Below, piece by piece: positions 1 to 45,213 of a stretch of DNA of 64,000 bases. Origin of the DNA: Chromobotia macracanthus (Eukaryota; Chordata; Actinopteri; Cypriniformes; Botiidae); NCBI GenBank assembly GCA_036877525.1, contig JAZGTH010000068.1:1854501-1918500 (forward strand). The letters run 5' to 3'. A program made the position numbers and the translations under genes. Numbering within the stretch: the first letter of the stretch is position 1; the number at the start of each line of letters is the position of its first letter. Below the pieces are notes generated by a model. It was not told the DNA's origin. It saw nothing but the letters and a program-made list of their open reading frames with translations, and did not search any database.

Positions 1-359
1 CTTTGGAACATACTCAAATTAGACTGGGATAACATGGATTATCAGGTTTGGCACAAACTTGTGGAGTCTGTGCCAGCTTGAGTGCATGCTGTTAATAAAC
101 AAAGGGGGAACATACAGTACAAAACATGAGATATGAGATTTAAATTTATAGTGTAGGTTTATGTAGTTGCTACAATTATATTATTTATTAATTAAGCTAT
201 ATTATTATACATACTATAGTTATTATTGTATACCAAATGCTTTATTTTGGAATATGTTTGGACCCTGTTTCATTGTATATGTCTTTTAAATGTACACAAG
301 GAACCTGCTTTGTTGAACGATTATGTTAGTGTAATATTGTCTCTGTCTTGCTTTTCCAG
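1..359 (+). other. npr2 intron, partial
   Basis: AT-rich intron ending in the acceptor cttttccag. I see nothing else in it. Confidence 0.7.
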
Positions 360-32556
<32,197 letters not shown>

Positions 32557-32940
32557 GAGCACTGCTGATGACAGGAAGTGACCATGCTAAGAGCCACTGC
32601 TTCATATATTTGTTCTGTGTTTGAAAGGGTGTTCCTAACTCTCACATAGAACAGCACATTATAATACCTTTTGAGGGAGGTCAATTCAGGTATATTTCAT
32701 ACCTGCTTAAACTGCAATTCTTATTTTTTGTGCTTTCTGTATTAAGATTTGTATACCATGTTTTGGAAATCAGTGACGTATACTTGATATTTCCCTAAAG
32801 CACTCAAAAGGAAAGTGTAGAAGTATAGAGTGCTGTCGGGAATTAGGGGACAAAGTGAAGTATCAATGTAATATTTGTATATATGTTAATCTAAGACATT
32901 GTAAGATAGTTTGTTCAATAAATTGAATTAATACAAGGTT
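32557..32940 (+). other. npr2: npr2 3' untranslated region with poly(A) signal
   Basis: This follows the TGA. The first canonical AATAAA that also has a downstream GT-rich stretch lies at 32917-32922. The 3' end near 32,940 is inferred from that signal. Confidence 0.6.
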
Positions 32941-34862
32941 GTTGTGTTTGTCACTATTATTGATAGGCTTCTTGTACATTTGGTCTTAACAGCTCTAAAG
33001 AATTTTAAAACCTGATGAAGTGCTGTTTTCCATTGAACACACTTTCCCAAAGGGCATTATAGAACATTAGCACAAGATACAATTTAATATTGCACACGCT
33101 TCAATATTTGACACTTCCAAGGAGCGCCATTAGTTGTAGTTCTTAAGTTAAAAACATGTAAAACATAAAAAACATAAACATAAATTTACAATGAATATGA
33201 AAATAAATAAACACATTTTACGTACTGTATAATGGTACTGGTTCCTTTGAAACCCTGTTGCTTTTCCTTCGAACAGCCCCAAACAGTGTACGTGTTTGCT
33301 GATGTTCACAGCCACTTCTCGCCCCCAACATTTTTAATTACCACCCACTCGCAGTTCTCTCACTGTATGCTGTTGCCAAGAGGTCATTGTGCAAAGCTTT
33401 GCACTGATGTACACAGTAACAAGCACGTTTGGCCATACCTTTATTACTTGCAGATGCTGAAATATAATAATATTATTACAAAAAAGCAGAAATGTTTGAT
33501 TATGACTATTAAAGTCAAAATCACGTTCTGTGGCTTTCAAATGATGCCTCTGGGAAGCATGTCTAATTGGGAAGTCAGTAGAAAAGCATCTCTATTGTTC
33601 GAAGTGAAATGTGACTAGACACAATATATGACAGAATAGATTTAAATAGATGCACTAGTATCTAAATGTGCAACTTTAAAACAAAAATACTCCCAAATCT
33701 GGTGTATTAGAGGTTATGTTCACATTCTGATTCTTATTAAATGTGAATACATTTGTTTTGTAATTAAATTAAAAACATTCTGTCAAGTTCCTCATAAACA
33801 ACACATTTTGTAAAAAAATGGAGGGGGAAACTCTGAATTAATGATGTCTAAAATTATTTGTTGCTATAGCTACCCCATGTTAAGCCCATCTGAAAGCATA
33901 AAAAAGGAGCAGCCGCTAACTGGCGGCACAGTAGTGTAAAAGTAAGCCACTCTGATCCAAAGAAACCTAGAGCATCAGTTGATTTTCAAGCATGTTACTC
34001 TCTCATGATAAACAAAGATGTGGTCTTTATTTTGCCAACAGACAATTTGTTCTAGTAGTGGAGAATTAATTAACTCTCCATTAAAAAACGTTAAAAACAA
34101 TAAAGAATAGATGCAACACTGTATACATGATACATGGCACTACATGCAGTGGGGTGGTTCAAAGGTTTTGTAATAACATGGGTTATTACATCAGGTTTTG
34201 CAGGTTAACTTGTTGAGTCATGCCAACATGATTACAGTTTGCTGTCAGTTAAAGCAAAAGGCTGATATACCTAATGCTAGAAAATTACTTTTATGTGCCA
34301 TCTTTGTCTAAGTCATTCTGAAGTGGCACACCTTCTGCTGCTAGTTGGTGACATTTTGACTGTAACTCACAACAGCCAAATCCTGTGATCAACCCACAAC
34401 ACCAAACATTGCAATGTTACATATAACATTATTTCTCAAACCATTTCTCAAACCATTGAAACTCAAACCATTATCTAATACCTCCTAGTATTACTTCCTA
34501 CTACATATAATACTCCCTAGTACATATTTACGTGATTAAATTAATATAGAAAAATGTGCAGGAAAATCCTTAGTCAGGGGCAGCCCTAATAATAATCCTG
34601 AGGAAAACAGCAGGGCCCTTCACATTTTTAGTGCTTGGGGTCTAATACTCCTAAGGAAAACAATAGGGCCTTTCACACTTTTAGTGCTTGAGCCACAGGT
34701 GCAGATAACCATAGGTGTAGTTCTTTGTATAACTACAAGCATCCAACATTTGATAACTGGTGCTGTCTTGCTTAAATAAATGCCATTTGATTTAATATGT
34801 TGTTATGTAACGCAAAGATGCATTTTTGGAAATGCATTTTTGGTTTAGACTCACACCAGATC
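32941..34862. other. Intergenic, no gene
   Basis: AT-rich. The 128-codon frame at 33,232-33,618 has no known domain. Near 34,575-34,690 a ~60 bp unit (aggaaaacarnagggcc...ttttagtgcttg) is present twice in tandem. Confidence 0.5.
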
Positions 34863-36228
34863 TACACTTTACAAACTGCTGGGCTATGTTTAACCCATAA
34901 CACTGGACTGAGCCTTTCGGGTATAATTGCTGCATTATTTGATCACATTTTAAATATTTTTGGGTAGTTTCAGTTTTCTAGTCATTGGATTAAATCTACT
35001 GGGTCTGTCTAAACCTGTTTTCTTCATTATTTGTTTAGTCATGATTGCCTTAATTTACAATTAAGCATTCCAGCATGAACCCAGGAAACACAGAACGCTC
35101 CCCCAACATTCCCATATGGTTCCGATTTGGTTATTTTTGTAACCAAATAAGAATGTTCTGGGAACCAAAAATTGTTAACCAATAATGGACAGAACACAAA
35201 CTGGCATAGCACTCCAGCATAGCAAAAAGACCAAATATAAACCATCCCTAATATATCTTAACTAACTGGATCGCACATCATCAATGATCTATATGTCCCT
35301 TCCTTAATTTTGTGCTTCCCTCTAACCAAAAGTACTATAATTTCACAAACATATTCAAAACATCTATATAATGCGAAACTGAAATTGCAACTGAAAATGA
35401 TAGCCAAAATATCAGAATTACTTCTTGTAATAACACATTCTTTACATCAGATTTTCAACAACATGCATAGTTAAACAGTACTTGTATTAGAAACCCGTCC
35501 ATATCTAGTAGGGTACGGCAACTGCTGGAAAATGTTCTTCAGCAGGTAGTGCATCTTTAGACACATTGTTGTCTGGCACAGATTTAAGTTGTGACAAGAG
35601 ATCTTCCAGTCCTCCAGACTGGCTTGTGTGCAGTGTGGGAGTGGTTCTTTTACAGGAAGTAGGCTGACGATTCCTCCTGTACCCTTTACCATCTGAGAGT
35701 GCTCCTAACAACTCTAATCTTGTAGTGTCCTTTTGTTGTTTGCATCCTTACTACTTGGGATTCATGCAGTGGAGAGAGTGGACATTAGTCTCTGCATCGG
35801 TGAACCCAGTATCTCATTTCAAGGAATGTTGTGGATGTTCAACCAATTCAGAAACAAGCCTGTACTACCCCTCTTAGTGGTTTCGAGCAGTCGCTTTGCA
35901 CTGTGAATGGCTCATTCTGTAAAACCCATTGCCTGTGGATACTTAGGACTGCTAATGATGTGACAAAAGTCCCATGAACTGGGAATGTCTCTGAAGATCT
36001 GGCTCGTAAAACGGGTACCGTTTTCAGTGATTAGCCTTTGGGGAATACCCAGAGTATGAATCTACCTGCACTAGGTACTGTTGGTTGTTACTGTCATAAG
36101 GGCACAAAGCATGTGAGCCTTTTCAAACAACTCAGTGGTGGTAATTTGATAAAATAACCCAGCAAATATACCCAACAGGCTTAACCCAGCGTTATGGGTA
36201 AAAATAACCCAGCAGTTTTTAGAGCGTA
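34863..36228. mobile_element. Inverted-repeat-bounded element with integrase fragment
   Basis: The ends are inverted copies: 34,863-34,906 against the reverse complement of 36,186-36,228, both carrying aaactgctggg and acccataac. The similarity continues inward for about 50 bases. The body holds a minus-strand integrase remnant. It may be one composite element or two oppositely placed copies of a short repeat. Confidence 0.6.
35801..36120 (-). pseudogene. Ty3/gypsy-type integrase fragment
   Basis: Minus strand from 36,058: HTLGIPQRLITENGTRFTSQ, then SPKYPQAMGFTE and KRLLETTKRG. This matches the integrase core from the second acidic residue (TDNG in the family, TENG here) to the catalytic glutamate (GFTE). 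Stops follow at TE* and NIP*. The rest of the polyprotein is missing. Confidence 0.75.
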
Positions 36229-36239
36229 CTATAACTGTT

Positions 36240-36600
36240 TGCTAGGACATGGCTATAAAGTTGGAATGTCACCATTTCTTGCTATGATGTCACAAAATTC
36301 AGCCCACTGTTAAGTCTATGGAATTTTTCACCCACGTTTTCACAAACTGGGTGAACATACACCCGATTGCTTATAAAAGTCATAGTCCTCAATAAGCATG
36401 TCGATTTAACCCCTGATTTATGGGTCTACGACAAACGGAGTGGGATGAATTATGTACCCAAGTTTTGTCCAGAAAAAGAAGTATGCAAGAGAATAATAGC
36501 AAAGCCACTTGAAGGCAAGTCTGCAATTATGGCTAAACAACATGTAACCCAGGAAGGAGATCATCAGACTGCTTGGCTGATTCCTCTTGTGATCCGAAGT
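36240..36600 (+). repeat. Dispersed repeat family X, copy A
   Basis: Shares gtcaccattt, gttaagtctatggaattttt, gcttataaaagtcatag and aagttttgtccagaaaaaga with copies at 40,850-41,210 and 62,990-63,330. The ends of this copy are unclear. Confidence 0.75.
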
Positions 36601-36604
36601 TAAC

Positions 36605-38177
36605 CGTTATGCTTTCTTTAATGGTAGATTAGCTAAGTTTGCTATCTACTCCATATAAATAGAATATTAATAGAATCTTTGGCTGTGCTTTGCAAGCACC
36701 ACTAATTGGAATTAGTCTGTCCTAAATCATAGTATATTGAATTAAGTATCCCTAAAGTACCCAGATGGTTTATTATTTTTGGTGAAAATTTGAAATGCAG
36801 ATCCATGGACACTCTTATGGCTGATATTACGCACAACTTAATTTAGCATGAGAGGGTTCTCATCACATTAATAAATTAAACTATATAGTAAACATTATAT
36901 AAAAAATAATGAAAGAAGAAATGCTTAAATGCAAGGAGCAGTTGTATGTTGATGTGTGATTCTTAACAATCAGGATGTTGTCTTGGCAACAACCGTCACT
37001 TTTATTATGCAATTGTATGTCCCAGTACTTGCATACTCTAAAAATATTTTCCATTTGGAGATGAAGGTGTTTATGTTTCTGCCATTTGGCTGTAAATTAA
37101 CTTCAAAATGCTAAACTGCCTATTTTATAATGCCCGTGAGCGTAAACCAATATGACGTTGCAATGTGCACTTTCTAGACTATCTCATTTTAGTGTTTAAT
37201 GCTGAGAAGGACTAGCGTAGAAGCCTTAGAAGTACTGGTCTAGGATGGATGCAGCCGCCCTAGGGTGCTGTCTTCTGTTTAAGAAGCACCCATGGTTATT
37301 GTCAAGTGAAAGTAATCGTGACAGTTTCCACCCAGGGCAACATGCTCTTTTATCAAGAACCACAAGTAAAAAAAGTGATATTCACAGAAATAAATCAGAA
37401 TGCAAATAACTCATGATTTTTGTGGATGAAATTACAGGTATATTATTTGTGATTGCATTGTGAGCAAAGACAAATAATGTGTATATATATAAATTCTGAT
37501 GCGTGCGTTTGTGAACAGAGCATGTGTAGATTGCAATGTGCTTGTGGATCTTATGTGTGCATTTTTGGAAGGTTTAGAAAACCACAATTTGAAAAGGTGT
37601 ACAGCAGGATGACACAGAAGCCTTTTATTGAAAGTCTGCTTCAAAGAGGTACTGTTGGATACTCTATAACCTAAAGAAAATAAAAACTATAATGTAAATT
37701 TTAAACAGTATGCATTACAAACATGGTAAAAAACACAGCCATGCATAACATACAAAACATTGCTGTTACAGTTACTGTGTAATACGGGGCTCAACAATAC
37801 ATATGGTCTGATGTCCAGGCATCAGTCTGAGAGAGTTTCAGACCAGCGGAAGGAAATGTCTCTTGTCCTCTTGTCCTCTTTTGCCTTGTCTTTTGTGTTT
37901 GCTTTATGACGGTCTTGATAAACAATGTCAATAGTTTTTCAATAAATAAATATTCTTAAATAATATAATTTTACCTCATCTTGTTTAACTAGTTCCATCC
38001 AACAATTCTCTTGCTGTCGTCGCCATTGTAATGTAAATGAAAGCATCATCATGATGCCATGAATGGTGTTCCATCTTTAGTGTCTTTACCACTGGACTGG
38101 CATATATTCTATAAGAATGCATAAGGGGAACATTACACCCATTGAAACTATGTTACTTAAGATGCCTATTACTATAC
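36605..38177. other. Intergenic, no gene
   Basis: No recognisable domain or element with visible ends. Confidence 0.45.
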
Positions 38178-38181
38178 CTAT

Positions 38182-38514
38182 TGTAACAAAAGGAGCAAGG
38201 CAAGCAAGGAAAACAGGTGGAGATGAGGAGCCAAAGCAGTAGATTTTTTAATAGCAAAATCCACACAAGCAATAAACACAGAGAACAGGAACTAGCTTCC
38301 AACAATCAAACATACATACAAACAATGACTGACAAAACTTAAGTGAAACAAAAGGGCTATATATATATTCAGTCGAAGACAAGCTAACAGGTTGCTAACA
38401 GCTAACAAGAGGGTGGGCCTAGTAATTAGAACGCATGAGGGTAACCATGATAACAAACAAGGGAACTGAACAGCAGGGAGACAAGAGACAAGGGAAACAG
38501 ACAGGAACATGACA
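38182..38514 (-). mobile_element. Solo LTR, 333 bp
   Basis: On the minus strand it starts TGTCATGTTCCTGTC and ends TTTTGTTACA. CCTAT flanks both sides (38177-38181 and 38515-38519), a 5 bp target duplication. A TATA-like atatatatagccc and an ATTAAAAAA signal lie inside in the right order for an LTR. Confidence 0.82.
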
Positions 38515-38984
38515 CCTATAATTGTTTTACATTAGGCTCTCAATCTTAAAATACAAAAATTTATCAGTAATCCAACATGTTAAATTAAATTGTCTAACTA
38601 CAAATAACATAAACATGCACATTTTAAAATGTATTACACAAATTAAGAATGATCATTAGGTCTGGTGGCATTTCTACCACAACCAACAATTTTGTCACTA
38701 ATTAAGTTATCAAAGTTATCAAAGGTAACTAACACAGGAGACAACTGTGGCAGTAAAATGCATACTTGAGATAAAATGACACAAGGGATGAAGAAAATGA
38801 TGATTAAGAAAAAGATGAATATCCCTTGTGAACAGCACATTTTTTATTTTTGAAATGTCACTGATGCATATTGATCTGTTGTCCACAAATACATAATTAT
38901 TTGTGTGATAATTATGCCTCTTAAAACATGCATAAACATAAACTTATTTTCAGATACATTATGTCAGTTTAAATCTAGATTAAT

Positions 38985-39310
38985 GACCCATCTCTGTAAT
39001 ATAGCCTACAAATAGTCCTATGGATTTATTACTCAAATCCCTTTTTGTTTGTTAGGGATTGTTAGGCTGCATTAACTATGTAAACTGGTACCAGGGACCC
39101 ATTAGAACAGATGTACTGACTCCACACTCATTTTTCCTAAGGTCCTGTAGCCAGCAGGATCCAGACTAGATGGTGGGGAGACAGGATAACTAAACAGACC
39201 AACCCAGCTACAGATTGACCTGACTAGTCCCATTTCTGGATCATCTAGCTGATCATCCTTATGCCAATTTAAGAAGATTAAATCCATAGCCTGTGTCACC
39301 CAAAAACAGT
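38985..39310 (-). repeat. Teleost non-autonomous repeat fragment
   Basis: On the + strand it includes taatgacccatctctgtaat, tcctatggatttattact and atcatccttatgcc, reverse-oriented words of the family at 12,725 and 25,970. Confidence 0.5.
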
Positions 39311-39859
39311 GGGAATATGATGGACTTTGTATTATCTATTTACCTACTTCCAACTCAAATTTAGTTAAATTCTAAATTTTATTCTCTGCCTAGTCAGAGC
39401 AGTGTGATATAGATACAATGAGCTGTGTTATCAGTTACCAATGTGTTATCAGTACTCTGTTTTTAACCAGAAACATTACAAATTGCAGCTTCAACATGCC
39501 AAAGGAGAAGTGTTGAGCCTGCACTTTGAGTTGAGCCTGCTTGGTGGGAGACTGCCTACATTTAGCTTTACTTTTGTAAAGCTAGGGTTTTGTAAATTGT
39601 TAATATTGCTTTAAGAAAATTATCCTAAAGACTGTACTGTTTCGCTATTTCTTTTTCTCCCATTCTCTTTCATTATGTAATGTTCAGATATTTTGTGGTA
39701 TTATTCCAAATCCCTTATACTCCTGTCCTCTAAAATATTATTCTCATTCTCTATATCCATGTAAGCTGAAATGGCAAATCAAGCTTAATATATTATTTGT
39801 TATCTTTTATGTTAATTGACTTGAATGTCATATATTTTCAAAAGTATATACTGTTTTAG

Positions 39860-39945
39860 TAGGCAGTAAATTACCCTCTCATAGTATTGTATTACCCTCT
39901 ACTGTAATACAATAACAGTACTGTATTACCCTCTCATAGACTACT
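39860..39945. repeat. Three direct copies of attaccctct with inverted arms
   Basis: attaccctct occurs three times within about 70 bp, separated by short A/T-rich arms that partly pair with each other. Confidence 0.7.
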
Positions 39946-40384
39946 GAGATGGGTATGAGCCATGACAGATATTTCTAATTAATTATTCAAATGGTTCAAA
40001 TGTTTGTAGTTATCATCATCTGCATCTGGTTACATCCCGCGTAGATCTACGTCCTTGTCTGATGCCACTCTGCCTAGCTCCTCAAGAGGACCCTCAATCC
40101 CCGCTCTACCTGAGCTGAGTTTTGAGCAGTTGTGGCTAGCTATCTGTTAGCTCCCTTTGGATTTCTGGCCCTAGAGCAACTAGAGGGTCTATAGAGGATC
40201 CTCCGATACCTATGGAGAAGAAAGGACAGTGGTTTCATGTGATGGCAGATATTCTTCACTAGCTCCCCTTGGAATGTTGGTCCTCTGGGCTATAAACAGA
40301 GTAGCACCCTAACTATTGAGGGTCCTCTTCTCCCCTTAAGACCCTCCGAAAGGGAAAAGAGGACATTAGTTCTGGGTGGTGGGG

Positions 40385-41215
40385 GCTAACTATTCTAAAG
40401 CTTGATGATGGTTGCTAGGATATGGTCAGCAAGTTGCCAGCGTAAGTCAAATAAGCCCACGCACATGACTCTATAGTGTTCTAATGCTGAGATATGGCTT
40501 ATTCATTTTATTATATTGTTTCTAGGGTACAGTAAATGGTTGCTAGGGTGTAGCTAGACACTTAACAGGGTAAAACCAATAGACAGATGTGTGTGTGAAA
40601 CAAAAGAGCGAACTCCCATGTTTCTATGATGTCCTGGTGCTGATATATAGTTAATTCATGTTGGTTGCTGAGGTGCTCTAAATGGTTGCAAGGGTATGGC
40701 AGGACAGTTTCTATGGTAATAATTAAAGACTACTTGGCAGTCTAAGTCAAAAGAGGTCAAACACTTGTATGATGTATGATGCTCTGATACCTCTCACATT
40801 TTTAAATGGAATTAAATGGGGACGTTGCTAGGGTACTGTAACTGGTTGCTAGGGTCTGGCTATGAAGTTGAAATGTCACCATTTGTTGCTGCTTACTAAG
40901 CTGAGCAATATGAGCCCACCCCCCAAGTCTTTACAACATTCTGATGCAGAGCTATGACATCTCAAATATCAGCCAAATGTTAAGTCTATGGAATTTTTCG
41001 TTCACTTTTTTGTATGCCCTAAAAACATTGTACACCCACTCGCTTATAAAAGTCATAGCACACCCTCCTCATAAATCCTCAATTTCACACCTCATTCATG
41101 GGTCTACGATAAACCGTGTGGGACAAGTTATGTACTGAAGTTTTGTCCAGAAAAAGAAGTTTGCAGGAGAATAATAGTGAAGCTTTGCTTCACTAGATAT
41201 TGCTTGACAAGGAAA
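40385..41215 (+). repeat. Dispersed repeat family X, copy B
   Basis: Begins with several ggttgctaggg units (40,414-40,860) and continues into the block shared with copies A and C. It ends near tattgcttgacaagg, which resembles the terminal repeat of copy C. Confidence 0.75.
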
Positions 41216-42156
41216 GAGTCCACCCTCATTTTATGGCAAAATTGTCAAAGATTATAGCAAAAATATTTTTTATATCTCTGGACCAGTAGGTGGCACTGTG
41301 ATGAAACTGTGCATGCTCCCTCAGGTCACCCCTTTAATTACATGTACCAAGTTCATATCAATACATGAAAGTGTGGCAAAGGGTGAAACCAGGCCAACAC
41401 AGACAGCAAGCAAAACTCATTGACCATTATATCTATTAAGACTTGGCAGGTGAACTCAACAACATCTTTTGTGTAGGCTTAGACTGCACACAATTATATA
41501 TGGTTAGGGCTACATTAGTAAACTTAAAACTAGTTAGACCCTTTGTAGCCAGCTGCAAGCAAGTTGTTGCGTGCCTCATCACGAGTGCTTTAGCTACACT
41601 ATAACCTTTTAGCTTACTTGTAAGGTGCCTCCCAGCGTAGAAGGGAGCGGGTACTTAGAAATAAGGCCTAAGTGGTGGCCAGCCACTGAGCAGAATGCTG
41701 TGACAGCATCCACTCTTCTGGTGATGAGGGGAACACTACAGAGACCACATTCTATTGGCAATAGATGTCATGTGGTAGATACAACATATGGACATACCCA
41801 GAGGATAGTACAGATGTGGAAACTACTGAGAAGGCCCCCAACCCTTTGAGAGGTAGCCTAGGCACAGCAGTGAGGTAGAGGTACTCTACAACGGGGACAC
41901 ACAGGGTTTTATCATCAGCAAAACTTGTCCTGTGGACTAAACATCATACAGGGTTACCTGTTAGCAAGGAATTCACATATATGGAGCACCAAGTGCTGGT
42001 ATACAGGCTTATCTATGACGAAGGCCATGTGCACAAGTACCAGTCCTAGTACACAACTCCTCCGCCAAGTTGTCCACCAGGGGTGCTAAGAAAAGACCCT
42101 TATGAAGTCCTTTGTGATAGACAGTAGATAGGAGGGGAATAGTGCACGTTATCACC

Positions 42157-43411
42157 TCAAAAGAGGAAAAAGGTGCAGGAGCAAGTGATACACCCACCGG
42201 GTCTATGAACAGGTTGTAAAACAGGTGTTGCCCAGCCTGCAGCTCTACATATGTCTGCTAGTGAGGCACCTCTAGACAGAGCCCAGTAGGATGCAACTCC
42301 CCCTGAGGAGTGCGTCAATTCCCAGTGGGCTTGGCAGTCCCTGAGATTGATAGGCAATGGAAATTACCTCCATGATCCAATGGACTAACTTCTGTTTAGA
42401 GACAGCCTTTCCCTTCTGCTGACCTCTGACGCAGACAAAGAGCTGGTTAGCGCATCTAAGGCTCTCTTTGCATTTCAGGTAAAAGCGTAATGCACACACT
42501 GGAGACAACACAGACAGGGCTGGGTCTTCCTCCCCCGCAGCCAGGGTCTCAGAACTGCATGAGAGAAGCCCAGCCCAAACTCCAGGCAGTCACTAGCCAC
42601 AGAGAAGGCCTGCAGGTCCCCAACCCTTTTAAAGGAAGTAAGCACCAGTAGAAAAGTTGTCTTCAGTTTGAGAATGCTGAGATCAGCCTCTTCTAGAGGC
42701 TCAAATGGGACCCTCTGTAGGCCCTTGAGGACTATGGAAAGATCCCAGGAGGGGATGTGGCATGGCCTAAGGGGATTCAACATCCTGGCACCTCTGAGGA
42801 ACATTACAATCAAGTTATGCCATCCCAAGGACCTGCCCCCAGTGGTGTTGTGACAAGCAGAGATGGCCACCACATAAAGTGGAAGGAGACAGGCATCTCT
42901 CTAGGTGTTCCTGGAGGAAAGACAGCACATGGCTGATCTGGCACTTCAGTGGGCCCTCCTGACAGAAGGAACACCAGCCCACGAAAAGACACCACTTCAA
43001 AGCGTAGTGCTGCCTAGCAGAGGGTGCTCTAGCCTGAGTGATAGTGTCAATCACCACAGGTGAAAGACCCGCTAAGTCATCTGCATTGCATTTAAATGCC
43101 AGACATGGAGGTTCCAGAGTTCTGGGGTGCCTGAGCATGCCCTTCCCCTGAGTGAAAAGGTCCTGGCTCAGGGGAATGTACCAGGGGAAGCCACTGTCAG
43201 AAGCATGAGCTCTGAGAATTAAGTCTGGTGGGCCAGAATGGGTTGCTAGAGCATCTGTGCCAAGGGGAGCCTCAGTTAGGAAATACCACAGTGGGCAGTG
43301 GGTTGACTTGGCAGAAGCAAATATGTCAGATGGCAGAAGATCTACCTGGGGTTCTCCCAACCTCTCCCAAATCAACTGGACTATGTGAGGATGGAGTTTC
43401 CTCTCCCCCAA
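42157..43411 (-). pseudogene. DIRS copy 4 RNase H end and tyrosine recombinase
   Basis: LHPHIVQLIWERLGEPQVDL and THCPLWYFLTEAPLGTDALA are the RNase H tail. VIDTITQARAPSARQHYALK opens the recombinase, followed by LIVMFLRGARMLNPLRP, FKRVGDLQAFSVASDCLEFG and QQKGKAVSKQKLVHWIMEV. The end reads LTHSSGGVASYWALSRGASL then ADICRAAGWATP. The family has HSTR here, so the catalytic arginine is replaced by glycine. Three frames are needed. Confidence 0.85.
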
Positions 43412-43829
43412 GCTGTAACCTGCAAGGATAGTGTTTCAGTTGTGTGGCTGAGGTGATTTAGGATGTAAGTGGCCCACAGAGACTTGATCCACCACTGAGG
43501 CGACAAGCAAACTGTGACAAGCACATGCAAGCTGTGACCAAGGCGACAAGCAAGCTGTGACATGCAACGTAAATGCACACCTTTGGTGGTTGATATAGGT
43601 CACTGTCGCTGTGTTGTCCTAGGACATCTGTCCTAGGGGAACACCTGCCTGTAGAAACATCAGGTGAGACCACAGGCTGAAGGATCGGTGACACTTTGGG
43701 GTGATAACCACCCGGTGTACATCGAGGCACCACTCTCGACTTGGTCCTGGAGCCAGTTCTGGAGCAGTCTCATATGTATCAATCCGAGTGGAACTACCAC
43801 TAATATGATGCCATATGCCCCAGGAGAAG

Positions 43830-44372
43830 GAGTTTTAGACAGACTGCTGTTCCTGAATGAATGCAGGCAGGCACGCACCGACTGTGCCCTGTCCTCCGTG
43901 AGGTGAGCTGTCATGCTGACCAAATCTAACTCCATGCTGAGAAAAGAGATGCTTTGCACCGGTGAGACTGAACTCTTCTCCCAGTTGACCTGAAGTCCCA
44001 GCCAGTCTAGGTGCCGTACCACCAGATCCCTGTGCTCGCACAACAAGTGAGCTAGAATGAGCTAGTCATCGAGATGCAAACTCCCTGCTCTCGAAGAGGG
44101 GTGAGGGCTGCCTCTGTCACCTTGGTGAAGACACTGGGTGACAGGGCTAGACTGAAGGGAAGTACCTTGTACTGGTATGCTCACTCCTTGAAAGCAAACC
44201 AAAGAAACAGTCTGTGATGAGGGAGGATCGACACATGAACCAATCCTGCTGGTGAACTGCTGAAATGAAATCCAATCCTATTCAGGGTACACAGGTCTAG
44301 GGTTGGCCGCAGAGTGCCCTCTTTTTTGGGCATGATGAAGTAGGGGCTGTAGATGATCATGCCCCTGATCAT
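43830..44372 (-). pseudogene. DIRS copy 4 reverse transcriptase
   Basis: Minus strand: YSPYFIMPKKEGTLRPTLDL is the entry motif of the fingers-palm. The active site reads HLDD followed by TAG near 44,063-44,077, where the family has YLDDW, so a stop falls just after the aspartates. LGLQVNWEKSS continues downstream. Confidence 0.82.
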
Positions 44373-45213
44373 GCCCTGATCATCTGGGTGGAACAGTTTC
44401 TATTGTGCCCTTCCGAAAAAGGGTGGTGACCTTGTTTCACAAGGTCCTCCTCATCTTGTACAGAGAAGAGAACACCACTGAACCGAATTGTCCTGCGGAA
44501 CCACCGTGACAGATTGGAAAGTGTTACCCATGCTCCAAGGATATTGGACATTGTCCAGAGTGCGAGATCGGTCGCGGTGCAATTGTCATGAACGGCGCAC
44601 TCCATGACTTCATAAGCTCATGATGCACCTCGGGAAAGAAGGGCACTGGGATGGGGTGAGGCTTGGCAACACGTCCCGACCCCAGATACCAATCACCAAG
44701 CAGTGAGCGCTCTGGGGAAGGTGAAGTCCTCCTCCGAGAGAAGCATGAAGCTCTCTGATGCCATGATCGACATCACATCATCCTCCAGTCGTGACTGTCT
44801 GAGCGATGAAATGGCCACATCCAGTACCACAGGGATGGAAAGCCTTCCTTATAAAGATGCCATACACTCTTTTAGATTTGTTGCTGACCTGCCGAAGTGT
44901 CCAGGGGAAGTTTAGCAGAGGACGGGATGAGGCAAACCACCTCTAAATGCACTGTATATACACAGCAGGAAGAAAAAAGATTGCTTATCTTTCTGAGGTG
45001 TTGGGACCGCAGCATCTGCAACTTCAAAGAACAAAATCTGAGTAAGTGTTGGACGCCAGCCTGCTTATGTACCCAGATATCCGGGATGGAGAATGGCATG
45101 CAAATTCTACTTCTATACTGTTTTATAAAGATCAGGGATGATAAGACTCCCAAGAATGAACCCCTAGTGTCGTAATCAACACAACATTGAGTGACAGACA
45201 GAAAGGGAACTAG

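Larger units (their letters stand above)
41600..45213 (-). mobile_element. DIRS-like retrotransposon, copy 4
   Basis: The most complete copy, on the minus strand between the two host genes. From right to left it has a terminal and TATA region (45,213 to about 45,050), gag-like sequence (about 44,950-44,640), reverse transcriptase (44,605-43,830), RNase H (43,820-43,250) and tyrosine recombinase (43,110-42,150). Frameshifts and stops occur in each part. The left end is not sharply defined. Confidence 0.85.

Noticed and set aside
33232..33618. 128-codon open frame
   Set aside because: AT-rich composition, no recognisable motif, and the opposite strand is also open for much of it.
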